Source: an uncultured Desulfovibrio sp. (GTDB lineage Bacteria > Desulfobacterota > Desulfovibrionia > Desulfovibrionales > Desulfovibrionaceae). From it: DNA of 64,000 nucleotides. Each line of letters starts with the position of its first letter. The stretch's first letter is position 1. The notes under the pieces were generated by a model. It was not told the DNA's origin. It ran no database searches and worked only from the letters and a program-made list of their open reading frames with translations. Position numbers and translations under genes: made by a program. Below are positions 33,810-42,018 of the stretch, piece after piece. The stretch is taken from positions 62,001 through 126,000 of the forward strand of contig NZ_CABSIF010000006.1 of assembly GCF_902477725.1 (NCBI RefSeq), read 5' to 3'.

Positions 33810-36809
33810 TTAAAGAGTGGCGGCTTCTTCGACGGTTTCAAAGGCTTCGATGATGTCGCCTATCTTCACGTCGTTGAAGTTTTCAAGGCCCACGCCGCAC
33901 TCGTTGCCCTTAACCACTTCCTTGGAGTCGTCCTTGAAGCGCTTGAGGGAAGAGATCTTGCCCGTGTAGACCACCACGCCATCGCGCAGCAGACGCACAC
34001 CGGCATTACGGGCGATCTTGCCGTCAGCCACGTAGGAACCAGCGATAAGGCCGACCTTGGGCACGCTGAAGGTGTCGCGCACTTCGGCCTGGCCGAGGTA
34101 CACTTCACGCTGCACAGGGGCGAGCATGCCAGCCATGGCGCTCTTGATATCGTCCACGAGCTTGTAAATGATCTCGTAGAAGCGGATATCCACGTTTTCG
34201 TGATCGGCCACATCCTTGATCTTGGAAGTGGGACGCACGTTGAAGCCGATAATGATAGCCTGCGAGGCAGAAGCCAGCAGAATGTCGGATTCCGTGATTG
34301 CGCCTGTACCGCCGTGCACCACGTTGATGCGCACCTTTTCCGTGCTCTGTTTGTTCAGAGCTTCGGTGATGGCTTCCAGACTGCCCTGCACGTCCGCCTT
34401 GACCACAAGGTTGAGGGTCAGGGTTTCCTGATCGGACTTGCGCTGCGACAGGAATGTTTCAAGGGTGACGCGCGATTCGGAGGCCAGATCACGTTCACGC
34501 TGCTTGATCGCGCGGGAATCGGCAATGCGGCGGGCGACCTTTTCGTCGGCCACCACAAAGAATTCCTCACCGGCTTCCGGCACGCCTTCAAAGCCCTGTA
34601 CTTCCACTGGCAGCGAGGGGCTGGCGTCCTTGACCTTCTTGCCCTGATCGCTCATGAGAGCGCGCACACGGCCCGAGAAGGTGCCGCACACAAAGCTGTC
34701 GCCCTGGCGCAGGGTGCCTTCCTGAATGAGCACGGTGGCGATGGGGCCACGGCCCTTGTCGAGCTTGGCTTCCACAATATGACCGCGAGCGGGCTTGTCG
34801 GGGTTGGCCTTGAGCTCCATGATTTCAGACTGGAGGGCCACCATTTCGAGCAGTTCGTCCAGACCCATGCGGCTCTTGGCCGAAACCTTGGCAACGATGG
34901 TGTCGCCGCCCCATTCTTCGGCCTGCAAACCAAGCTCGGCCAGTTCCCGCAACACGCGGTCAGGGTCGGCGCCGGGCTTGTCCATCTTGTTCACGGCCAC
35001 CATAATGGGAACATTGGCGGCGCGGGAGTGGTTGATGGCTTCGCGGGTCTGCTCCATGACGCCGTCATCGGCGGCGACCACTAGGATAACAAGGTCGGTG
35101 ACCTGAGCGCCACGGGCGCGCATGGCGGTGAAGGCTTCGTGGCCGGGCGTGTCGAGGAACACGATTTCGCCGCGCTTGGTCTTCACATGGTATGCGCCGA
35201 TGTGCTGCGTGATGCCGCCGGCTTCGCCGCTGGTGACGTTGGACTTGCGTATGGCGTCGAGCAACGAGGTTTTACCGTGGTCAACGTGACCCATAATGGT
35301 AACAACAGGCGGGCGCGGCTTGAGAGTTTCAGGCGCGTCCACTTCCTTGGGAACCAGATAATCGTCTTCAGAAAAGCCAACTTTTTCAACTTCGTAGCCG
35401 AATTCGGCGGCCACCAGGGTGGCGGTGTCGATATCCAGCGTCTGGTTGATGGTCGCCATGATGCCAAGACCAAAGAGTACCTTGATGATCTCGTTGGCCT
35501 TGAGGCCCATCTGGTGGGCCATGTCGGCAACGCGGATGGCTTCGGTAATACGGATCTTGCGCTTGGCGGCCTTGAGCGGCTGGGTGGACTGCGGCACCAC
35601 AGAAGAACGGCCCGACTTGCGGCGGCCCTTGCCTCTGTTCAGGCGACCATTGTCGTCGTCATCGCTGCGGCGACCAAAATCACCCTGCTGAAAATCAACA
35701 GTGCGGCGACCCTTGAGGCGCTTTTTCTTGCTCTGTCCATCGCGGGTGTCGGAAGGGGAGGCAGGCGCAGCCTGCTGCCCAAAGCCGCCTGCGGGACCAC
35801 CGGGACGGGGGCCGCCAGCAGAGCGCGGCGCGCCGCCGGGGCCACCGGGGCCGCCAGGACGGGGACCGCCGGGACGGGGAGGCCTGCCAGCGCCGTCTCT
35901 GGGCGGATAGCCGCCGGGGCGGCTGTCGCCAGTGCGGGCGGGGCGGGCATCCTGCGTGGGCGTAGCGCCGGGAACAGGACGGGAAATAATGCGAACCTGC
36001 GGCGTTGCCGGAGCTTCCGCACGGGGCGCGCGACGGGGCGCGGCACCTTCCTCGCCGTCTTCACTGGCGCGGGCTTCGGCAGAACGCTGGGGCAGAGTAG
36101 GCGCAGACGAGCCTTCGGGCATGGCCGAGGCATCGGGGCGCGCCACTCGGGCCTTGGCGGCCTTGTCCTGCGCTTCAGTCTTGTCGGCGTGGAGCTTTTC
36201 AGCCTGAGCCTTTGCAGCAACGGCTTCCACCACAGGGGCGGCAGGCGCTGCTTCAGGCGCTGGGGCAGACTCCGCAGCGGCGGGAGCCGGAGCTTCCACA
36301 ACTTCGGGTTCTTTCTGGTCGCTGGGGCGGCTGATGACGCGCGCGGGCGAGATAACCTTGGCAGGCTTGACGATGCGGGCCTTGTGTTCGGCAGCGGGGG
36401 CCGGCTCCTGCGCGGGCTTGGAAGCCTTGGGCGCAACAGGTTCGGCAGCGGCAGCAGGAGCAGCAGGGGCCGCTTCAGCCACGGCTTCTAGCACAGGGGC
36501 AGCTTCCTTGGGCGCTTCGGTTTCAACCGGTGCGGCAACGGGGGCTTCCTGCGCTGTGGTTTCGGCTTCCTGCGGGGAGTCCTTGCGGCGGCGGCGCACG
36601 ATGACGTCGCGCTGCGAACCGGCACGCTCCGCATCAACCTGTTTCTGTTCGGCAAAGTAATCGCGCAAGCGAGTGGCCTCCTCTGAGGTGACGGAACCAG
36701 TAGCGGATTTTACCGACAGGCCGAGCTCACGCGCGACACGCAGTATATCCTTGGGATCCTGCGAGATATCCCCGCCGAGATCCTTAATTTTTATTTTATC
36801 ATCGGACAT
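33810..36809 (-). CDS. infB: Translation initiation factor IF-2
   Basis: GTPase that brings fMet-tRNA to the 30S subunit, 999 residues. A short IF2-N-like segment opens the protein, and a second one with the RKIRITEAIRVADMAHQMG region precedes the G domain. Between them lies a very long low-complexity linker: Ala/Pro/Glu-rich to about residue 300, then an Arg/Gly/Pro-rich run. G motifs are GHVDHGKTSLLDAIR near 505, DTPGHEAFTAMRARG and NKMDKPGADPD. Domains II, III and IV follow. The ATG at 36809 has GGGGGGA in front and overlaps ylxR by 11 bp. Confidence 0.97.
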   Translation of the reverse strand: MSDDKIKIKDLGGDISQDPKDILRVARELGLSVKSATGSVTSEEATRLRDYFAEQKQVDAERAGSQRDVIVRRRRKDSPQEAETTAQEAPVAAPVETEAPKEAAPVLEAVAEAAPAAPAAAAEPVAPKASKPAQEPAPAAEHKARIVKPAKVISPARVISRPSDQKEPEVVEAPAPAAAESAPAPEAAPAAPVVEAVAAKAQAEKLHADKTEAQDKAAKARVARPDASAMPEGSSAPTLPQRSAEARASEDGEEGAAPRRAPRAEAPATPQVRIISRPVPGATPTQDARPARTGDSRPGGYPPRDGAGRPPRPGGPRPGGPGGPGGAPRSAGGPRPGGPAGGFGQQAAPASPSDTRDGQSKKKRLKGRRTVDFQQGDFGRRSDDDDNGRLNRGKGRRKSGRSSVVPQSTQPLKAAKRKIRITEAIRVADMAHQMGLKANEIIKVLFGLGIMATINQTLDIDTATLVAAEFGYEVEKVGFSEDDYLVPKEVDAPETLKPRPPVVTIMGHVDHGKTSLLDAIRKSNVTSGEAGGITQHIGAYHVKTKRGEIVFLDTPGHEAFTAMRARGAQVTDLVILVVAADDGVMEQTREAINHSRAANVPIMVAVNKMDKPGADPDRVLRELAELGLQAEEWGGDTIVAKVSAKSRMGLDELLEMVALQSEIMELKANPDKPARGHIVEAKLDKGRGPIATVLIQEGTLRQGDSFVCGTFSGRVRALMSDQGKKVKDASPSLPVEVQGFEGVPEAGEEFFVVADEKVARRIADSRAIKQRERDLASESRVTLETFLSQRKSDQETLTLNLVVKADVQGSLEAITEALNKQSTEKVRINVVHGGTGAITESDILLASASQAIIIGFNVRPTSKIKDVADHENVDIRFYEIIYKLVDDIKSAMAGMLAPVQREVYLGQAEVRDTFSVPKVGLIAGSYVADGKIARNAGVRLLRDGVVVYTGKISSLKRFKDDSKEVVKGNECGVGLENFNDVKIGDIIEAFETVEEAATL

Positions 36810-37062
36810 GTTTTCCCCCCTTGCGCCGTGTTCCGGGTCTGAATTTCGCGAACTTTGCCGCGCAGACAGGATCGGAACATACATACCAGCCTCTGCCCGG
36901 TCTGGTTTTTTCTGCGTCTAAAGTCAAAATTCCCTGCTCCGCCAGTACGTGGCGGTCGAGATCGGCCTTGGGAAAGCGGCGGCGGCAGATGACGCACATG
37001 CGCTCCGGCCCGTCACAGGCCTGCTCCCCGACTTCAACGGGCGCAGCGTTATTCTTTTGCAT
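36799..37062 (-). CDS. ylxR: YlxR (DUF448) family RNA-binding protein
   Basis: An 87-residue basic protein of the YlxR family between nusA and infB, its standard place. The motif RMCVICRRRFPKADLDRHV matches the family's CxxC...R pattern, and GRGWYVCSDPVCAAK is the second conserved block. YlxR binds RNA and in some bacteria RNase P; the role here is unproven. It overlaps nusA by 14 bp and infB by 11 bp, so all three are translationally coupled. Confidence 0.92.
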   Translation of the reverse strand: MQKNNAAPVEVGEQACDGPERMCVICRRRFPKADLDRHVLAEQGILTLDAEKTRPGRGWYVCSDPVCAAKFAKFRPGTRRKGGKHVR

Positions 37063-38362
37063 CTCCGCTTTCCGTGGCTGCGGGCATTTTCAGCTCCACT
37101 GCCGAGGATTCGGGAGTGCTCTCCACAATCGGGGCCAGGAAGTTGATGGCCGAGCGCAGGTCGGCAATGCGCGCCGCGCTGATAGTGAGCTTGTCAGCCA
37201 GTTCCTGGTCCGTAGCCTCGCGCAGGTTGTCCAGCGAGCTGTAACCCGCGGCCAGAAGCGCTTCAATGGAAACTTCCGCCACGCTGGCAACCTGTTCAAG
37301 GCCGTGCCCGATGGCATTGGCCTCGTTGTAGCGGGTTTCGGTAAAGATATCGACCTTCCAACCCAGCAGGCGCGCGGCAAGCTTGACGTTCTGCCCCTTG
37401 CGCCCGATGGCGTTGGTGAGCTGATCGTCAGGCACGATGACTTCCAGAAGATTTTCTTCTTCGTCCACCACGATGCGCGAAACCAGGGCCGGGGCCAGGG
37501 CGTTGCGGGCATAGGTGGCGATGTCTGCGCTCCAGACAACAATGTCGATGCGCTCGCCGTGCAGTTCCTGCACGATGTTCTGGATGCGCGAACCGCGCAC
37601 GCCAACGCACGCGCCCACAGGATCCACATCGCGCTCACGCGAAAGCACGGCAACCTTGGCACGGGAGCCAGGATCACGGGCAACGCCCATGATCTGCACC
37701 ACGCCATCGTCAACTTCGGGCACCTCGCGGCGGAACAGGGCGGCCATGTAGTCGCGGTGCGAACGCGAAACAACAACCTGCGGGCCGCGCCCTTCCTGAC
37801 GCACTTCAATGATAAGAGCCTGTACGCGGTCGCCGCGCTTGTAATGCTCGCGCGGAATCTGTTCCTCGCGGGGCAGAATGGCTTCGGTACGGCCCAGGTT
37901 CACAACCCAGCCGCCCTTGTCGCGGCGCTGCACGATGCCGGATACAATTTCGCCCACGCGGTCCTTGTATTCGGTGTAGATGATTTCCTGCTCCGCATCA
38001 CGCATGCGCTGGATGATAACCTGCTTGGCAGACTGGGCGGCAATGCGGCCAAGGTCTTCAACCTTGACGCGGAAACCCATTTCATCATCAACCTGCACGG
38101 AGGGATCATGCTTGATCGCTTCGGAGTATTCGATCTGCGTGTCAGGATTGGCAAAGTCGTCGTCTTCCATGACGATTTTGAACTGGTAGACCTCAATGTC
38201 GCCTGTTTCGTCATTGTAGGTCACTTCCACGTCCATATCTTCGCTGAAGCGGCGCAGCACCGAAGTGCGCACCGCGTCTTCAAGCGTGTCGATGAGCATG
38301 TTACGGTCAAGGCCTTTGTCCTTGCTGATCTGGTCAATGGCCTTTTTAAGTTCAAGATTCAT
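37049..38362 (-). CDS. nusA: Transcription elongation/termination factor NusA
   Basis: Binds RNA polymerase and nascent RNA, affecting pausing, termination and antitermination. The 437-residue protein has the N-terminal polymerase-binding domain (to about 130), an S1 domain (VGEIVSGIVQRRDKGGWVVN), and KH1/KH2 (ERDVDPVGACVGVRGSRIQN, then LTNAIGRKGQNVKLAARLLG). A C-terminal helix-hairpin-helix region follows; the long acidic repeats of E. coli NusA are absent. It lies 109 bp after rimP. Confidence 0.97.
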   Translation of the reverse strand: MNLELKKAIDQISKDKGLDRNMLIDTLEDAVRTSVLRRFSEDMDVEVTYNDETGDIEVYQFKIVMEDDDFANPDTQIEYSEAIKHDPSVQVDDEMGFRVKVEDLGRIAAQSAKQVIIQRMRDAEQEIIYTEYKDRVGEIVSGIVQRRDKGGWVVNLGRTEAILPREEQIPREHYKRGDRVQALIIEVRQEGRGPQVVVSRSHRDYMAALFRREVPEVDDGVVQIMGVARDPGSRAKVAVLSRERDVDPVGACVGVRGSRIQNIVQELHGERIDIVVWSADIATYARNALAPALVSRIVVDEEENLLEVIVPDDQLTNAIGRKGQNVKLAARLLGWKVDIFTETRYNEANAIGHGLEQVASVAEVSIEALLAAGYSSLDNLREATDQELADKLTISAARIADLRSAINFLAPIVESTPESSAVELKMPAATESGDAKE

Positions 38363-38471
38363 GGGTGCCTCCGGCTGCTGGCGCTGCGGCGAAAATATCT
38401 CTGGTTCCTGCCCTGTTCACGGCGGCCAGTGAGTCTGGCCATGCCAAGCGAGTGTGCAGTTGCGTCAGGTT

Positions 38472-39194
38472 TTATTGGTTCTCTTCAGAACCACTGGATT
38501 TTGTTTTCTTTTCCTTGCGGGGCTTGGCCTCGGCCTTGGCGGCGGGCGCTTTGGCGCGGCCCTTGCCAGGCTTTTGCGGCTGCCTGAAAATATACATGCG
38601 GCTTGCCCTGCGCACTGCATCCCAGGGGATGCTGACCGGCGGCAGGTTTTCGGGTGTCACCTCGCCCTCGGGCGAGATGGTGGCTGGCGCCAGGGTGAAT
38701 GCACTTTCTTCAACAGAAAGAAGAGTGCCGCGCCACAGGCGGCGGGGGCCACCGTGCGAGGGGTTGGGCCCCTCGGGGGCACCTTCGTTGATGGCAACGG
38801 CCCTGAGCAGACGGGCTTCCACCACATCACCAATATAATGGCGCATCTGGTCAAGGCTGAAGAAAAGTCGCGTCAGGCCGGGGGTGGAAACCTCCAGCAC
38901 GTACGCCTCGGGAATCGTATCTTCCACCTCAAGGGCGAGGCCGATGTGGCGCGAGATATGCTCGCACTGCTCAAGGGTGGCAGAAAGCGCGACCAAGGTT
39001 GGCGCATCAATGTCGTCGGTGTCGGCGGGGGCGGGCTGGGTGCCGGATTCCGCAGAAAACGGCACGTCTACAAAGAGCCGAACCACTGTGCGCCCGGCGC
39101 GGACGATTTCCACTCCCCAGATAACCAGGCCCAGCGATGTTGCGAGGGGCTCGGCCAAACTGGTGATGGTTTCTTTGAGTACGTCGTCGGTCAT
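38472..39194 (-). CDS. rimP: Ribosome maturation factor RimP
   Basis: Assembly factor of the 30S subunit. The two-domain core is visible (LGLVIWGVEIVRAGRTVVRLFVD near 22-44; EAYVLEVSTPGLTRLFF near 96-112). At 240 residues it is longer than the usual 150-180. The extra length comes from an acidic insert near 50-66 (TQPAPADTDDIDAPT), a segment near 135-150, and a Lys/Ala-rich tail from about 205. It is the first gene of the nusA-infB operon, and its ribosome site is poor. A structured leader with a terminator lies upstream, so attenuation is likely. Confidence 0.93.
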   Translation of the reverse strand: MTDDVLKETITSLAEPLATSLGLVIWGVEIVRAGRTVVRLFVDVPFSAESGTQPAPADTDDIDAPTLVALSATLEQCEHISRHIGLALEVEDTIPEAYVLEVSTPGLTRLFFSLDQMRHYIGDVVEARLLRAVAINEGAPEGPNPSHGGPRRLWRGTLLSVEESAFTLAPATISPEGEVTPENLPPVSIPWDAVRRASRMYIFRQPQKPGKGRAKAPAAKAEAKPRKEKKTKSSGSEENQ

Positions 39195-39262
39195 TCGTTT
39201 CTTAGAGCATTCCTTTGCGCTGAAAATGCGCTTGCCTGGCGGGCTTGCCCTGTCACAAGGAC

Positions 39263-39292
39263 AAAAAAAAGGGGGCCCATTCAGGCCACCCC
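39263..39292 (-). terminator. Intrinsic terminator in the rimP leader
   Basis: On the minus strand a GGG-T-GGCC / GGCC-CCC stem with a bulged T and a 6-base loop is followed by eight T. It lies about 70 bp before the rimP start and after a promoter, so it either ends a small RNA or attenuates the operon. Confidence 0.7.
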
Positions 39293-39350
39293 GCAGGAAC
39301 TGCGTTCCGCATCAGGATGTAGCAGTGGCGCGAACGCCAGCCGCTTTGAA
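39263..39350 (-). ncRNA. Candidate structured leader RNA upstream of rimP
   Basis: A transcript from the promoter at 39357-39385 to the T-run at 39263 would be about 88 nt. It folds into compact parts: a 10-bp stem capped by a TTCG tetraloop (39321-39345), a second hairpin with GGAAC / GTTCC and loop GCA (near 39292-39309), and the terminator stem. CATTCA near its 5' end can pair with TGAATG at the terminator loop, so an alternative fold that breaks the terminator is possible. It does not fit tRNA or 4.5S RNA. NusA operons are known to be controlled in their leaders in enterobacteria; here the RNA class is new to me. Confidence 0.5.
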
Positions 39351-39356
39351 TGAGTT

Positions 39357-39385
39357 TCATTATCTTGGTGAAAAAAAAATGTCAA
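39357..39385 (-). promoter_or_regulatory. Promoter of the rimP-nusA-infB leader
   Basis: On the minus strand TTGACA (39380-39385) is followed by a 17-bp spacer with nine T and then TAATGA (39357-39362); GATAAT overlaps it two bases nearer. It points toward rimP. Confidence 0.6.
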
Positions 39386-39492
39386 GATGTTTGTGCAATG
39401 CGGGCAATATCTACTAAGGTGAGTTGTCCTGTCTTGATTGATGGAGTATGGATACCACCAAATGATAAAAATGGCCTTTTTTTTCTGAAAAC

Positions 39493-39519
39493 TAATTTTT
39501 TTTAAAAAAATGCCGAAAT
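39493..39519 (+). promoter_or_regulatory. Sigma-28 (FliA)-like promoter for the chemoreceptor gene
   Basis: TAATTTTT (39493-39500), exactly 11 bases, then GCCGAAAT (39512-39519). The flagellar sigma-28 consensus is TAAAGTTT-N11-GCCGATAA, so 12 of 16 positions match with correct spacing. It lies 132 bp before the chemoreceptor start in a very A+T-rich gap, where chance matches to the first half are easy. Confidence 0.45.
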
Positions 39520-39651
39520 GCAGAGTGAGAAGAGAATAGACCGGAACAGCGGCATTAGGGGGCTGCTGTACCGTTTTGTAAACGATGGCATGCAGACGGC
39601 AAGTTTTTGCCAGGCATAAAAAGTTTTTGCGTTTTAAAGCGAGGTGGCTCA

Positions 39652-41190
39652 GTGAACGGTAAATTCCTTTTGTACAGTTGCGCATCAGCGCTGCTGGCAG
39701 CGGGTCTTGGTTTTGGCGTAACTCAGCTGGCGGGTATGCCCGTTTTGGCTGTTATAGTGAGCGCCCTTGTGGCGGCCTTTGGCGCGTTGGCTGTCGGTCG
39801 TGCGCTTGCAAACGGGGCTCTGCGTCAGGCTGGTGCGGCTGTCTGCGCAGTGGCTGCCAATCCCAGCCGAAGTCTGAACAATACTGATCCCTTTCTTGCT
39901 CCGCTGGTTACAAGTCTTGAAGACCTGCGGCAGGCTTTTAAAAACGACAGGGAATATAAAGACGGCATTTTGCGTGGTCTGCCCATGCCGTACCTGCTGG
40001 TGGACACCAACGAGCGCGCGCTCAGCACCAACACGGCATGCCTGAAGATGCTGGAAATCGACGACAGCATTGAATCCTGCCTTGGCAAAACACTGGCCCA
40101 TCTGTTTTATAACGATCCCACGCGCAAAACCGCCGTGGGCAAGAGCATGGCCACGGGCGAGTGCTTCAAGAATCTTGAAGTGACCATCGGTGGGCACAAG
40201 GGCGGCAAGGTCAATGTGCTCGCCAACGTGTTTCCCATCTACAATGCCGAGGGGGCCTGCATTGGCGGCATGTGCGTGTATGTGGACATGACCGCGCTCA
40301 ATGAGGCGCAGCGGCAGATCACGGAAAAGAACCAGCGTATGGCCGAAGTGGCCCAGGCGCTGGAAGAAACCATGGATGAACTGGCCCAGATCGTGGTGGC
40401 GCTTACCGGCAGCATCCGGCAGTCGGACAAAAATGCCGCCATCGCCGCAGGGCAGCTTAAAGAGGCCGCCTCCTCCATGGGCCACATGAACGCGAGAGTG
40501 CAGGAAGTTGCCGGCAATGCGGATAAAGCCGCCGAAGCTTCAGGCCACACCATGTCCAAGGCCACCACAGGGGCGGAAGTTGTGCAGAACGCCCTGCACG
40601 GCATTGAAAACGTGCACCGTGTCACGCTTGAATTGCGTACTGATATGGCCACGCTGGAATCACATGCCAGAGCCATTACCGAGATCATGAACGTTATTTC
40701 AGATATTGCCGACCAGACCAACCTGCTGGCCCTCAACGCCGCCATTGAAGCGGCCCGTGCTGGTGAAGCCGGGCGCGGTTTTGCCGTGGTGGCCGATGAA
40801 GTGCGCAAACTGGCAGAAAAAACGATGGCTTCCACCACGGATGTGGGCCGTGCCATTGAGGCCATTCAGCAAAGCGCCGCCAAGAGCATGTCATCCATGG
40901 ACAATGCCGTGCAGCAGGTGGAGCAGGCCACAGACTACGCCAAGCAGTCTGGCGAGGCGCTGGACGCCATCGTGGGTACGGTGGAAAACACCGTGGGGCA
41001 GGTCAAGGCCATCGCCGCTGCCAGCGAAGAGCAGTCAGCCGCCAGCGAGCAGATCACCCACACCATTGATCAGGTGAACCACATGGTGGCCGACACGTCC
41101 CAATCCATGGGTCAGGCAAGCATGGAAACCGACAAGCTTCAGGAGCTGACCGACAAACTGGAAGACCTGACAGCGCAACTGAAAGTGTAG
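39652..41190 (+). CDS. Methyl-accepting chemotaxis protein
   Basis: Chemoreceptor of 512 residues. Two hydrophobic segments near the N-terminus (about 4-23 and 27-48) leave almost no periplasmic loop, so sensing is probably cytoplasmic. A PAS-like domain spans about 105-215 (GILRGLPMPYLLVDTNERAL; GGMCVYVDMTALNEAQRQI). The C-terminal signalling domain has the hairpin motif IEAARAGEAGRGFAVVADEV, which contacts CheA/CheW. The start is the GTG at 39652 with GAGGTGG in front. No other chemotaxis gene is nearby. A strong terminator follows, so it is a single-gene unit. Confidence 0.93.
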   Translation: MNGKFLLYSCASALLAAGLGFGVTQLAGMPVLAVIVSALVAAFGALAVGRALANGALRQAGAAVCAVAANPSRSLNNTDPFLAPLVTSLEDLRQAFKNDREYKDGILRGLPMPYLLVDTNERALSTNTACLKMLEIDDSIESCLGKTLAHLFYNDPTRKTAVGKSMATGECFKNLEVTIGGHKGGKVNVLANVFPIYNAEGACIGGMCVYVDMTALNEAQRQITEKNQRMAEVAQALEETMDELAQIVVALTGSIRQSDKNAAIAAGQLKEAASSMGHMNARVQEVAGNADKAAEASGHTMSKATTGAEVVQNALHGIENVHRVTLELRTDMATLESHARAITEIMNVISDIADQTNLLALNAAIEAARAGEAGRGFAVVADEVRKLAEKTMASTTDVGRAIEAIQQSAAKSMSSMDNAVQQVEQATDYAKQSGEALDAIVGTVENTVGQVKAIAAASEEQSAASEQITHTIDQVNHMVADTSQSMGQASMETDKLQELTDKLEDLTAQLKV

Positions 41191-41216
41191 CGCAGTTTTT
41201 TGCCTCAAGGCAGTAC

Positions 41217-41279
41217 AAGACCCGTTGCAGCCGGATAGAGCGATAAGCGCGCAATATCTGTCTGGGACGGGTCTTTTTT
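41217..41279 (+). terminator. Terminator of the chemoreceptor gene
   Basis: Arms AAGACCCGT (41217-41225) and ACGGGTCTT (41267-41275), with a long loop, are followed by more T. It lies between the chemoreceptor and the convergent thiF. Confidence 0.8.
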
Positions 41280-41300
41280 GTGGTAAAATGCCTGGAGGTT

Positions 41301-41915
41301 CTATAGTTGCTCGTTCACGCCCAGCACCATCTCAAGGACGGCGTCAGCTAGCAGGGCGGCAGCTTCGGTCACACGGGGAGCAAGGGGCGGGGCCAGCAGG
41401 ATATCCGTGCTAAAGTCGCCCACGAGCACCAGATTGCCAAGATAGCGTTTACGCATGGCTTTGCCGCCCCAGCCGCCCATGCCCGATGCGCTGGCTATGC
41501 GATAGCCGCCGAGCATGGCTGTTTCCACCAGCAGTGTCTTGTCGTCTGGCCCGTCAAAGGCTTCCACCCAGATGGGGCAGGCGGGCAGCACCTCAGCCAT
41601 GTTGTTCTGGTCAAGGCGCATGCGTCGCGCTTCCACGCCCATTTCGGGATTCAGTTCCAGCAGCAGCTCTGCCAGGGCTTCGACCTTGGGGCGCCCCACA
41701 TGCCGGGGCCAGTATTGCTGGCGGTTGAGATTGGAGGCGTCCACCACGTCATCGTCCACCAGCACCAGATTGCCCACACCGCTGCGGGCCAGCATCAGGG
41801 CTGCGTTTGAGCCAAGCCCCCCCGCTCCGGCAATGCCCACGCGGGCGGCGCGCAGGGTCGCCAGTTGGTCTGGGCTGAGGTAGCGGGCAAGGCCCGTGTG
41901 AAGTGCATTGTGCAT
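41301..41915 (-). CDS. thiF: ThiF-family sulfur carrier adenylyltransferase
   Basis: E1-like enzyme that adenylates the C-terminal glycine of ThiS for sulfur loading in thiazole synthesis. The 204-residue length and position at the end of thiSGHF point to the short ThiF family 2. The nucleotide-binding motif is GIAGAGGLGSNAALMLARSG (27-46), with VLVDDDVVDASNLNRQQY after it, including the conserved Arg/Gln. The usual zinc-binding CxxC pairs of longer ThiF/MoeB are absent, as is normal for this family. Confidence 0.93.
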   Translation of the reverse strand: MHNALHTGLARYLSPDQLATLRAARVGIAGAGGLGSNAALMLARSGVGNLVLVDDDVVDASNLNRQQYWPRHVGRPKVEALAELLLELNPEMGVEARRMRLDQNNMAEVLPACPIWVEAFDGPDDKTLLVETAMLGGYRIASASGMGGWGGKAMRKRYLGNLVLVGDFSTDILLAPPLAPRVTEAAALLADAVLEMVLGVNEQL

Positions 41916-41966
41916 GGCGTGGATCCGTAAGTTGGTTGTTTGGCCTGGAATTGTTAGCTTGTTTTA

Positions 41967-41998
41967 CACGGCGGCCTGGTGTGCGCCAGACCGCCGTG
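41967..41998 (-). promoter_or_regulatory. Hairpin between thiH and thiF
   Basis: A 12-bp stem CACGGCGG-C-CTGG / CCAG-A-CCGCCGTG with one mismatch and a 6-base loop lies 21 bp after thiH. There is no T-run. It may lower thiF expression relative to thiSGH. Confidence 0.5.
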
Positions 41999-42018
41999 CG
42001 ATAGCTGCAAGCAGTTTT

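Noticed and set aside
39263..39350. 4.5S (SRP) RNA or a tRNA upstream of rimP
   Set aside because: The GGGCCCCC end recalls 4.5S RNA, but the conserved helix-8 loop is missing, and no cloverleaf with a proper T-loop can be drawn.
39281..39685. An open frame of 134 codons on the minus strand upstream of rimP
   Set aside because: It runs across an A+T-rich region with promoters and a terminator, has no ribosome site and no family likeness.
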